A stretch of 64,000 bases of DNA from NCBI GenBank assembly GCA_021770095.1, contig JAETRQ010000012.1, positions 1-64,000 of the forward strand. Direction: 5' to 3'. Shown in pieces: positions 8,300 through 15,508 of this stretch (the first letter of the stretch is position 1; each line of letters starts with the position of its first letter). The notes under the pieces are model-generated. The model worked only from the letters and a program-made list of their open reading frames with translations, did no database searches and was not told the DNA's origin. Source of the DNA: Eubacteriaceae bacterium. Its GTDB lineage: Bacteria > Bacillota > Clostridia > Oscillospirales > Acutalibacteraceae. A program made the position numbers and the translations under genes.

Positions 8300-9100
8300 A
8301 TGAACATTAATGAAATTATTATTGCTGTTGTTACAGTATGTGTTATCAGTCTTGTTGTTGGCATTATTCTCGGCATTGCTGAAAAAGTATTTCATGTTGA
8401 AGTAAATGAAAATGAGGAAAAAGTCAGAGGTGAACTTCCGGGAAGTAATTGCGGCGGTTGCGGATATGCAGGCTGTGATGCACTTGCAAAAGCAATAGCA
8501 AACGGAGAAGCACCTGTAAATGCCTGCCCTGTCGGCGGAGAAAAAGTTGCAAAGCAGATTGCGGCTATTATGGGACAGGAAGTCGGCGAGATGCAAAAAA
8601 AGGTTGCATATGTTAAATGTGACGGTGACTGTGAAAAGAAAAAGACCGATTATAACTATTTTGGTGTTGACAGTTGCGTGTATGCATCAAAGATGCCGGG
8701 TTCAAGCCAGTATGCCTGCAAGTTTGGTTGTCTTGGTTTTGGTTCTTGTGCAAAAGTCTGCCCGCAAAGAGCAATCAGAATTGTTGACCGAAAAGCCGTA
8801 GTTGATGAAAGTCTTTGTATTGCCTGCGGTAAATGTCTCAAAATCTGTCCGCATAATCTTATTGAACTGGTTCCTGCCAATCATAATGTAAGGGTTCAGT
8901 GTTCTTCACTTGCAAAAGGCAAAGAAGTTAAAGATGCGTGTACATCAGGCTGTATTGCTTGCGGTATCTGCAGTAAAATTTGCCCTGAAGGCGCTATCGT
9001 ATTTGAAAACAATATTGCAAAGATTGATTACAGTAAATGTACGCAGTGCGGTCTTTGTTATGAAAAGTGCCCAAGAAAGATAATAAAAAAGTTTGATTAA
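8300..9100 (+). CDS. rnfB: Rnf electron transport complex subunit B (polyferredoxin)
   Basis: A 266-residue ferredoxin-side subunit. An N-terminal membrane anchor (residues about 4-26) leads to a 4Fe-4S domain with SNCGGCGYAGCDALA and a later Cys in NACPVGG. C-terminal ferredoxin-type motifs follow: GSCAKVCPQ, CIACGKCLKICP, CIACGICSKICP and CTQCGLCYEKCP, with extra cysteines near residues 125-150. It is the entry point for electrons from reduced ferredoxin. The ribosome binding site is AGGGGG. It is the last gene of the operon; no strong terminator follows, but a new promoter appears 40 bp later. Confidence 0.96.
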   Translation: MNINEIIIAVVTVCVISLVVGIILGIAEKVFHVEVNENEEKVRGELPGSNCGGCGYAGCDALAKAIANGEAPVNACPVGGEKVAKQIAAIMGQEVGEMQKKVAYVKCDGDCEKKKTDYNYFGVDSCVYASKMPGSSQYACKFGCLGFGSCAKVCPQRAIRIVDRKAVVDESLCIACGKCLKICPHNLIELVPANHNVRVQCSSLAKGKEVKDACTSGCIACGICSKICPEGAIVFENNIAKIDYSKCTQCGLCYEKCPRKIIKKFD

Positions 9101-9140
9101 TGTTTAATTGATAAAAAATTGACAATTTATTGATAAATTA

Positions 9141-9169
9141 TTGACAATCCATTCCTTTTTGTATATTAT
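9141..9169 (+). promoter_or_regulatory. Strong sigma-A promoter after the Rnf operon
   Basis: A perfect TTGACA, a 17-bp spacer and TATTAT, 45 bp upstream of the ATG at 9214. A second TTGACA occurs about 20 bp earlier in a short AT-rich direct repeat (AATTGACAATTTATTGATAA then ATTATTGACAAT). Confidence 0.75.
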
Positions 9170-9213
9170 AAAAGGGCACTTATGTGTAAAAATTTATAGG
9201 AGAGAATTTTATT

Positions 9214-10194
9214 ATGACAAAGATGAAAAAAGTCCTTGCAGTAGGACTCGCGTCAGTACTCGCTGTTTCATTTGCTGCATGCAGCAAGGGTGCAGGTGAT
9301 GCTGATGCTGATAACAAAACAGATGCCGCTGCTGCAAAAACAGGCTATTCTGTAATCAGCCAGATTCAGGAAGTTAAGGACACAACACTCACAATTGATT
9401 CTGTTGCTGCTGCTGTTCTTGTTGACGCAGACGGAAAAATCATTGATTGTAAAATTGATGAAGCACAGACAAAGCCTGATCTTGCTACCAATAACGGTGA
9501 TGTAGCAGACCTCAGAACGAAGCTTGAGAAGAAAGAAGATTACGGCATGAAAGGCGTATCTCCAATCGGTAAAGAATGGTATGAGCAGGTTGCTGCATTT
9601 GAGGAATTTGCTAAGGGCAAGACTGCTGATGAAATCACAGCTGCTGTTGGTGACGATGGTTATCCTTCAAATGCTGACCTTAAAGCAGGATGCACAATTG
9701 CAGTTGTTGATATTGCAAAGGCAGTTTCTAATGCTGTAACAAATGCACAGGATCTTGGTGCATCAGCAAACGATACTCTCAAACTTGCTGTTACAACAGA
9801 AAAGTATTATGAGAGCAATGAAACAAATCTTCAGTATGATTCAAACTATGCAGTTGTAACTCTCAGTGCAGACGGAAAAATTACTTCTTGTATCATCGAT
9901 GCATCACAGGCAAAATGTACAATTGCTGACAGTAAGTTCACAGTTGCTGAAGGTACATTTGCTTCTAAGAAAGAACTTAAAGATGATTATGGTATGAAGG
10001 GCATTTCTCCAATCGGCAAAGAATGGTATGAACAAGCAGATGCATTTGAAAAATGGGCTGTTGGCAAAACTGCTGCTGAGATCACAGCAGGTGTTGGTGA
10101 TGATGGTTATGCTTCAGATGCTGACCTCAAAGCAGGTTGTACAATTATCGTAAGTTCAATTGCTAAGACTGTTGCAAATGCTGCAACTGTATAA
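9214..10194 (+). CDS. Lipoprotein with two FMN-binding-like repeats
   Basis: A 326-residue secreted lipoprotein (signal peptide with lipobox SFAAC, then an Ala/Asp-rich linker). The rest is two copies of one domain of about 135 residues; the blocks YGMKG(V/I)SPIGKEWYEQ, GKTA(D/A)EITA(A/G)VGDDGY and DLKAGCTI repeat almost word for word. Each repeat ends in AGCTI followed by an Ala/Val helix, the place where FMN-binding domains have SGAT-x-T. I infer a divergent FMN-binding domain in which only the threonine is retained; whether FMN is attached is uncertain. It sits between the Rnf operon and apbE, has its own strong promoter, and its composition (Ala, Gly, Asp) suggests high expression at the cell surface. 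Confidence 0.8.
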   Translation: MTKMKKVLAVGLASVLAVSFAACSKGAGDADADNKTDAAAAKTGYSVISQIQEVKDTTLTIDSVAAAVLVDADGKIIDCKIDEAQTKPDLATNNGDVADLRTKLEKKEDYGMKGVSPIGKEWYEQVAAFEEFAKGKTADEITAAVGDDGYPSNADLKAGCTIAVVDIAKAVSNAVTNAQDLGASANDTLKLAVTTEKYYESNETNLQYDSNYAVVTLSADGKITSCIIDASQAKCTIADSKFTVAEGTFASKKELKDDYGMKGISPIGKEWYEQADAFEKWAVGKTAAEITAGVGDDGYASDADLKAGCTIIVSSIAKTVANAATV

Positions 10195-10221
10195 TTGACT
10201 GACTGTTAATTATTAATCATT

Positions 10222-10424
10222 AAAAGAGAGTTCCTTAAAGCTGAGGTACGATAACGCAGTGTTGCTTAAAATCGTTATCTTTTCAGCTATAATTGCGTTA
10301 AAAAATACCATAAGGCGTCAGCCTTATGGTATTTTTATGCCTTATTCTAACTAAAAATCTAACAATTTTAAGTGCTTCGCAGTTTTGTAGGCGTTACCGT
10401 ACCTCAGCTAAAGAACTCTCTTTT
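10222..10424. repeat. 203-bp MITE-like imperfect palindrome
   Basis: The outer arms, about 35 bp each (10222-10257 and 10391-10424), are complementary except for a 2-nt gap and a few substitutions; both contain AGAGAGTTC and AGCTGAGGTACG. Complementarity continues inward (CTTAAAAT and GTTA blocks), and the centre is a terminator stem. It fills most of the gap between the lipoprotein gene and apbE. This looks like a miniature inverted-repeat element or a long structured RNA. I see no other copy in the window and no clear target-site duplication. Confidence 0.6.
10301..10336. terminator. Bidirectional terminator in the centre of the palindrome
   Basis: A perfect 16-bp stem (AAAAATACCATAAGGC with GCCTTATGGTATTTTT) with a GTCA loop. 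The flanking A and T runs let it act on both strands. It would end the lipoprotein transcript and isolate apbE. Confidence 0.8.
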
Positions 10425-10438
10425 TTGTATCGTTTATA

Positions 10439-10467
10439 TTGCAAGTGTATTTTATTTCTGTTATAAT
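10439..10467 (+). promoter_or_regulatory. Promoter placed next to the apbE start
   Basis: TTGCAA, a 17-bp spacer and a perfect TATAAT end only 9 bp before the apbE ATG at 10477. Transcription would begin at or within a few bases of the start codon, so the mRNA would be leaderless or nearly so. This agrees with the absence of a Shine-Dalgarno sequence there. Confidence 0.6.
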
Positions 10468-10476
10468 TTTATTGTT

Positions 10477-11535
10477 ATGAAAAAATATTTAAGTATTGTT
10501 TTGGCAATAATTATTGTGTTCATCTGTTGCTCGTGCAGTGCAGATTTCAATTTTGCCAAATATGACCGTTATCAGTCCGGTTTTCTCGATTTGTTTGATA
10601 CATATTCTACTGTTATTGCTTATGATAAAAATGAGCAGGTATTTGATGATCATTTTAAACAATTCCATGATAAACTTGAAGAATATGATAAACTTTACAG
10701 TATTTATAATTCCTATGATGATATGGAAAATCTTTGTTCTTTAAATCAAAAGGCAAAGGACGGACCGGTTAAAGTCGACAGCAGAATTATTGACTTGCTG
10801 GAATACTGTAAATATGTTTATGACCTTACAGACCAAAAAACAAATGTATGCTTCGGCTCGGTATTATCCATCTGGCATGACAGCAGAGAGCATGCAGCCG
10901 ATAATCCTGAAGATGCAAAACTCCCCGATATGGATATGCTCAAACAGGCAAGTCAGCATACCGATTTTAATGACCTTGTAATTGATAAAGAAAACAGCAC
11001 GGTTTATTATGCCGACCCAATGCTTAAACTTGATGTTGGTGCGGTCGCAAAGGGATATGCAGTCCGAGAGGTTTGCAAGTGGGCAAATGAAAATTTGTGG
11101 ACTTCAGCTGCAATCAGTATCGGCGGCAATGTCTGTACTTTCGGCTATAAAAATGATGACGGCAAGACATTGTGGAATATCGGTGTTGAAAATCCGGATA
11201 CTTCGTCTGAAGACTATCTGCTTAATGTTTCCATCACTGATTTATCAGTTGTAACAAGCGGTGACTATCAGCGGTATTTTGTGGTTGACGGCAAAAAGTA
11301 CTGTCATATTATTAATCCGGACACACTAATGCCAAGCGAATATTTTTCAAGTGTTTCGGTAATTTGCAAAGATTCCGCTTTAGGTGATGCGTTGTCAACT
11401 GCATTGTTTAATATGCCGATTGAAGACGGTCAGAAGTTAGTTGACAGTATGGATGATGTTGAAGCCGTGTGGGTTGATACAGAGTATAACAAAATATTCA
11501 GTTCAAATTTTGAACAATATATAGCTAAGGAGTAA
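10477..11535 (+). CDS. apbE: FAD:protein FMN transferase (ApbE), lipoprotein form
   Basis: A 352-residue enzyme that transfers FMN from FAD to the threonine of SGAT-type motifs in RnfG, RnfD and other FMN-binding domains. The start at 10477 gives a signal peptide with lipobox ICCSC; an open frame extends upstream into the palindrome but is not credible. Visible motifs are DTYSTV near the N-terminus, LDVGAVAKGYAV (the conserved GAIAKGYAVD-type block), AAISIGGNV, TSGDYQRYF, YCHIINPDT and LGDALSTALF near the C-terminus with the metal-binding Asp. It heads an operon with an FMN-binding protein and two membrane proteins, all potential clients or partners. Confidence 0.93.
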   Translation: MKKYLSIVLAIIIVFICCSCSADFNFAKYDRYQSGFLDLFDTYSTVIAYDKNEQVFDDHFKQFHDKLEEYDKLYSIYNSYDDMENLCSLNQKAKDGPVKVDSRIIDLLEYCKYVYDLTDQKTNVCFGSVLSIWHDSREHAADNPEDAKLPDMDMLKQASQHTDFNDLVIDKENSTVYYADPMLKLDVGAVAKGYAVREVCKWANENLWTSAAISIGGNVCTFGYKNDDGKTLWNIGVENPDTSSEDYLLNVSITDLSVVTSGDYQRYFVVDGKKYCHIINPDTLMPSEYFSSVSVICKDSALGDALSTALFNMPIEDGQKLVDSMDDVEAVWVDTEYNKIFSSNFEQYIAKE

Positions 11536-11539
11536 AATT

Positions 11540-12127
11540 ATGAAAGAGAAAGCACATTTTAATCCAAAATCATTGACATGGATAATTTCACTTGCAGTAA
11601 TGATTGCTGTCAGTATTGCCGTGATTTTTGGATCAATCGGTCTTGATAAACTTGCTAATCAAAAATATAATGAACCGATTTCTATGGATTTTACGATTGC
11701 TCAGACTAAGGATATAGATATATCTTCAACCAATGCTGCTGATTATAATGTCAAGTCTGTTAAAGAGGCATATGATTCCTCAAATAATCTTGTTGCATAT
11801 GTTGTTGAAGGTACAACAGTTGGATATAATCAGGAAGTTCCTATTGAGATGACTTCAATCATCTCCATTGACGGTACTGTCGTTTGGGGTATTGATATTC
11901 TCAAACAGGAGGAAACAGAGTATCTTGGTGTAAGAATTCAGACACCTGAATTCAAGGATCAGTTCACAGGCAGATATTTGCCTGTTGTTGCATCAGGTTC
12001 AACCTCAAAAGGTTCAACGATTGATACGCTTGCAAAGGCAACCATTTCTTCACAGGCAGTAATTGATGCTGTTAACAATGCACAGAAATTTGTATCTGAC
12101 AATTATGTTATTGCTGAGGCGGAATAA
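11540..12127 (+). CDS. Membrane-anchored FMN-binding domain protein
   Basis: A 195-residue protein with one N-terminal transmembrane segment (residues about 12-34) and one RnfG-like FMN-binding domain outside the membrane. The expected terminal motif appears as TLAKATISSQAV, where the usual SGAT is KAT-I-S. The threonine is present but the preceding Ser-Gly is not, so flavinylation is likely though not certain. It starts 4 bp after apbE and its stop shares a base with the next start codon, so it is coupled to both. It is related to the extracytosolic flavoproteins of flavin-based electron-transfer loci. Confidence 0.8.
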   Translation: MKEKAHFNPKSLTWIISLAVMIAVSIAVIFGSIGLDKLANQKYNEPISMDFTIAQTKDIDISSTNAADYNVKSVKEAYDSSNNLVAYVVEGTTVGYNQEVPIEMTSIISIDGTVVWGIDILKQEETEYLGVRIQTPEFKDQFTGRYLPVVASGSTSKGSTIDTLAKATISSQAVIDAVNNAQKFVSDNYVIAEAE

Positions 12128-12495
12128 TGAAAAAGGCTGATTTTATCGTTATTGCCGTTGTATTATCAATTGCAGTGGTTTTGATTGCAGTTCTTTATGG
12201 CTCTAAAACCAATACCGGTTCATATGTGCAGATTGAAGTGAACGGAAAAGTAGTTAACACTTTATCGCTTGATGAGGATGTGCAACTGGAAATTGAAGGG
12301 GCAGACGGTGGAACCAATACGCTTGTGATTGAAAATGGTTATGCTTCTGTCACCCATGCGAGTTGTCCTGATGGTATCTGTGTTAATCATAAAAAGATTA
12401 ATCGGTCAGGTGAATCCATTATCTGCCTTCCGAACAAGGTTGTAATATCTGTTGTGAATGATAAAAGCACAGACGAGATTGATGCGGTGGCATAA
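12127..12495 (+). CDS. NusG domain II-containing membrane protein (EetA-like)
   Basis: A 122-residue protein: one N-terminal transmembrane helix (residues about 5-24), then a NusG-II-type beta domain with ASCPDGICVNHKKI and IICLPNKVVISV. The CPDGIC cysteine pair is the family hallmark. Despite the domain name it is not a transcription factor. In flavin-based extracellular electron-transfer loci of Firmicutes such proteins (called EetA in Listeria, from memory) stand beside a Gx-transporter-like EetB, as here. The exact biochemical role is unknown to me. Confidence 0.75.
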   Translation: MKKADFIVIAVVLSIAVVLIAVLYGSKTNTGSYVQIEVNGKVVNTLSLDEDVQLEIEGADGGTNTLVIENGYASVTHASCPDGICVNHKKINRSGESIICLPNKVVISVVNDKSTDEIDAVA

Positions 12496-12516
12496 TTTTT
12501 AATTGAAAGGATTTTT

Positions 12517-13029
12517 ATGAAAAATGATAAGGCAAAGCGAATTGCTCTGTTTGGTATGATGGTGGCACTTGCCTTTACATTTAGCTACCTTGAGAGTTTA
12601 ATTCCTTTCAATTTCGGAATTCCGGGAGTAAAACTGGGACTTGCAAATCTGGTTGTTGTTGTGGCACTGTATATCATGAAACCGGGAGAAGCATTTGCAA
12701 TAGCAATTATACGCGTTTTTCTTGCCGGTCTGACTTTCGGTAATGTTTACAGCATTGCTTACAGTCTATGCGGCGGAATACTTAGTTTTGCTGTAATGTT
12801 TTTGATGAAAAAGACAAAGTTGTCTGTTATCGGTGTAAGTATGCTTGGTGGAATAAGCCATAACATCGGTCAGATTATTGTAGCGGCAATTGTTATGGAA
12901 ACGATAAGGATTGCGTATTATTTACCGGTTCTGCTTGTTGCCGGTTTAATCACCGGAATGCTTATGGGAATCATATCAAAACTGATTATTGATAGATTTA
13001 AGAAAATAAAAAATAATATTACTTATTAG
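12517..13029 (+). CDS. Gx transporter family membrane protein (EetB-like)
   Basis: A 170-residue, five- to six-helix membrane protein of the family annotated as Gx transporter or heptaprenyl diphosphate synthase component I. Typical features are the N-terminal RIALFGMMVALAFTFSYLE, IPGVKLGLANLVVV, and SYSLCGGI/GGISHNIGQI in the later helices. It shares the fold of ECF-transporter S components. It is last in the apbE operon, 21 bp after the NusG-II gene. By context I read it as the membrane partner of the electron-transfer proteins rather than a prenyl synthase subunit, because no catalytic subunit is present. Confidence 0.8.
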   Translation: MKNDKAKRIALFGMMVALAFTFSYLESLIPFNFGIPGVKLGLANLVVVVALYIMKPGEAFAIAIIRVFLAGLTFGNVYSIAYSLCGGILSFAVMFLMKKTKLSVIGVSMLGGISHNIGQIIVAAIVMETIRIAYYLPVLLVAGLITGMLMGIISKLIIDRFKKIKNNITY

Positions 13030-13035
13030 CAAATG

Positions 13036-13060
13036 ACCCACGGATTTTATACCCGTGGGT
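13036..13060 (+). terminator. Terminator after the apbE operon
   Basis: Stem ACCCACGG with CCGTGGGT around a 9-nt loop, followed by GTTGTGTTTT. It lies 7 bp after the last stop codon of the operon. The T-run is interrupted by G. Confidence 0.6.
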
Positions 13061-13169
13061 GTTGTGTTTTATGTAAAATTTTGTAAATTCTACTCAATAT
13101 ATTTAGCATAGTTGATAATTTTAGTATGTTATTTTTACTTATATATAGTTTGTATAAGGATGATAACAT

Positions 13170-13376
13170 ATGATTTTTTATAAACCTTTTTATGAAACAC
13201 TTGCAAAGAAAAACGTGACCGAATATGCTTTGATTTTTAAATACGGAATTCCTGCCAATACGCTGCATCGAATGAAGCACGGAGAAGCGATAACAACTAA
13301 AACGCTTGATGAACTTTGTTTTGTGCTTGATTGTGAAGTTGAAGAAATTTTAAAACATATAAAAGATGATGAGTAA
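13170..13376 (+). CDS. Small XRE-family transcriptional regulator
   Basis: A 68-residue protein that is almost only a Cro/CI-type helix-turn-helix: the recognition region reads YGIPANTLHRMKHGEAITTKTLDELCFVLDCEVEEIL. AAGGATGAT precedes the ATG. It has no dimerisation or ligand domain. It stands alone between the electron-transfer locus and tRNA-Pro; the target is unknown. Such one-domain regulators often act on their own promoter. Confidence 0.8.
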   Translation: MIFYKPFYETLAKKNVTEYALIFKYGIPANTLHRMKHGEAITTKTLDELCFVLDCEVEEILKHIKDDE

Positions 13377-13504
13377 CAGAATTATCAGAAAATATAAATA
13401 CATATAATAAAATTCATATATTGCAATAATCTAAAACTAAAAAATGATTTGCTCAGTCTTCATTAAAAATAAAATTACGCTGAGCAAATTGCCCAGCGTA
13501 ACTA

Positions 13505-13580
13505 TGGTCGGAGTGACAAGACTTGAACTTGCGGCCCCCAGACCCCCAGTCTGGTGCGCTACCACCTGCGCTACACCCCG
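13505..13580 (-). tRNA. tRNA-Pro (anticodon GGG)
   Basis: A complete cloverleaf on the minus strand: acceptor 5' strand CGGGGTG pairs with CACTCCG, discriminator A, and CCA is encoded. The D-arm holds GGTGGTAGCGC, the anticodon loop is CTGGGGG-type with GGG, and the T-loop is TTCAAGT. It lies in the 356-bp gap between the small XRE gene and the ABC transporter genes. Confidence 0.95.
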
Positions 13581-13732
13581 ATTTATATTGCCTGTTTATT
13601 ATACTTATACTTCGCTTTATTGTCAAGTATGGTCAAATTAATATTTTATTTAATAATTTTGAAAAAAGTTGAGACACTTTTGATTTTTACTCGTCTTTAT
13701 ATATGAGATTAAATGTGAAGGAGGATAAATAT

Positions 13733-15508
13733 ATGTGGAAAAATGCACGCTATATGCTCTCAAACTGGATAAAGTGGGACAGAAAAAGTCTTGTGTATTT
13801 TATAATCCGAGTGCCTGCAATGGTTTTGCAGCCGATTATAACAGCATATATACCCAAGGCAATGATAGACTGCATAAATGAAGGTGTCACAGTCGGCAGA
13901 TTAACATTTGTTGTTGCCATGCTCAGTGTACTTGTTGCACTTACTACTTGGCTTACACCCTTTATGCAGGAACTGCTCAACGGCAGTGCAAGAATAATCC
14001 GTATGCGGTATGCTGTTATGGCGTTTCGCAAAAATCTCTCAACAGATTATGTGAACATTGAGAGCCTTGAGGGAAGAGAGCAGAATAAAAGAGCAATGGA
14101 TTTTTACCGGAGTTATTATTCCTCGTCTGCCGATTTTATTGATACCTGCAATCAGCTGCTTGTTTGTGCTGTTGGTGTCATAACCTCTCTTGCGCTTATC
14201 TATAAAATCAATATTACCATGATATTGATTATTCTTGCAACCTGCGTTGCTGAATTCTTTTTGCTTAAATATTTGAATAAAAAAGAAAAAGGCGTTAAAG
14301 ATGCAAGAGGCAGTATTTTTGTTAAATTCGATTATTACTATTCACTCAGCAAGGATCTGACCGTTTCCAAAGATATAAAATTATATGGCTTTGCGGATTA
14401 TTTTATATTTTCTATCGCAAAACTGATTCAGGGATTAGAGGATATAACGTCAAAATATATGCATCAGAGTGTTTCGGTCGGCGGAACAAGGGCACTTTTA
14501 AATCTTGTTCGTGAACTTGTTGCATATGCTTATCTTACATATTTGGTGTGTTCCGGAAGATTGTCCGTATCGGATTTTATTTTCTATTTCGGAATCATAA
14601 CAGGATTTTCAAATTGGATTATGAATTTTGTATATTTATATTCCAATATGGAGCGTTGCTGCAATGACTGCGATGCTTTCCGCAAATTTATTGAAAGCAG
14701 TGAAGAAAGCCGCAGCAAGCCTGATATTGATTTTGAAAGTGTTGAGTCAGTCGAATTCAGGAATGTTTCGTTTGCTTATCCGTCTGCTGAAAAAGTCACG
14801 ATAAATAATATGTCATTTAAAATTAATAAGGGCGAAAATATCGCAATAGTCGGTGAAAACGGTGCCGGCAAAACAACTGCCATAAAACTGTTGTGCGGTC
14901 TTTATTATCCTACCGATGGCGATATTCTTATCAATGGGAAAAGCAGCCGTGAATTTTCATCCGACAGTTATTTTGATTTGTTCTCAGCAGTTTTTCAGGA
15001 TTATAACTTTTTGCCGATGACGGTTGCCGAAAATATCTGTACTACTGCAGACTATGATATGGAAAAACTCTATTCTGCATTTGATAAAGCAGGCATAATG
15101 GATAAAATAAACAGTCTTGATAAAAAAGAAAAGACGCTTATGGTCAAGGATGTCCACAAGGATGCAGTTGATTTTTCAGGCGGTGAAAAACAAAAATTAT
15201 TACTTGCAAAGGCTATTTACAAAAATGCTCCTGTGCTTATTCTTGATGAGCCAACTGCTGCTCTTGACCCGATTGCAGAGAATGAACTTTATTTAAAATA
15301 TAACGAAATGACAGATAATAAAATATCATTTTTTATTTCTCACAGACTTTCATCAACCAGATTCTGTGACAGAATTCTGTTTATAAAAGACGGCACTATT
15401 GCCGAAAGCGGAACACATGCACAACTGATGGCGTTAAAAGGATTGTATTACAGAATGTATCAGGTTCAGAGTTACTATTATAAAGAGATGGGAGGCGATG
15501 CAGTATGA
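13733..15508 (+). CDS. ABC exporter half-transporter 1
   Basis: A 591-residue permease-ATPase fusion: an N-terminal membrane domain with about six helices (residues 15-310) and a C-terminal nucleotide-binding domain. Walker A is GENGAGKTT (near residue 374), the signature is FSGGEKQKL (near 481), Walker B is VLILDEPTAALD, and the switch His is in ISHRLSS. The ATG at 13733 is chosen because AAGGAGG sits 8 bp upstream. It overlaps the next gene by 4 bp, and both lack an N-terminal peptidase domain, so the pair is a heterodimeric exporter of unknown substrate. Many gut Clostridia carry such pairs for peptide, lipid or drug export. Confidence 0.92.
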   Translation: MWKNARYMLSNWIKWDRKSLVYFIIRVPAMVLQPIITAYIPKAMIDCINEGVTVGRLTFVVAMLSVLVALTTWLTPFMQELLNGSARIIRMRYAVMAFRKNLSTDYVNIESLEGREQNKRAMDFYRSYYSSSADFIDTCNQLLVCAVGVITSLALIYKINITMILIILATCVAEFFLLKYLNKKEKGVKDARGSIFVKFDYYYSLSKDLTVSKDIKLYGFADYFIFSIAKLIQGLEDITSKYMHQSVSVGGTRALLNLVRELVAYAYLTYLVCSGRLSVSDFIFYFGIITGFSNWIMNFVYLYSNMERCCNDCDAFRKFIESSEESRSKPDIDFESVESVEFRNVSFAYPSAEKVTINNMSFKINKGENIAIVGENGAGKTTAIKLLCGLYYPTDGDILINGKSSREFSSDSYFDLFSAVFQDYNFLPMTVAENICTTADYDMEKLYSAFDKAGIMDKINSLDKKEKTLMVKDVHKDAVDFSGGEKQKLLLAKAIYKNAPVLILDEPTAALDPIAENELYLKYNEMTDNKISFFISHRLSSTRFCDRILFIKDGTIAESGTHAQLMALKGLYYRMYQVQSYYYKEMGGDAV

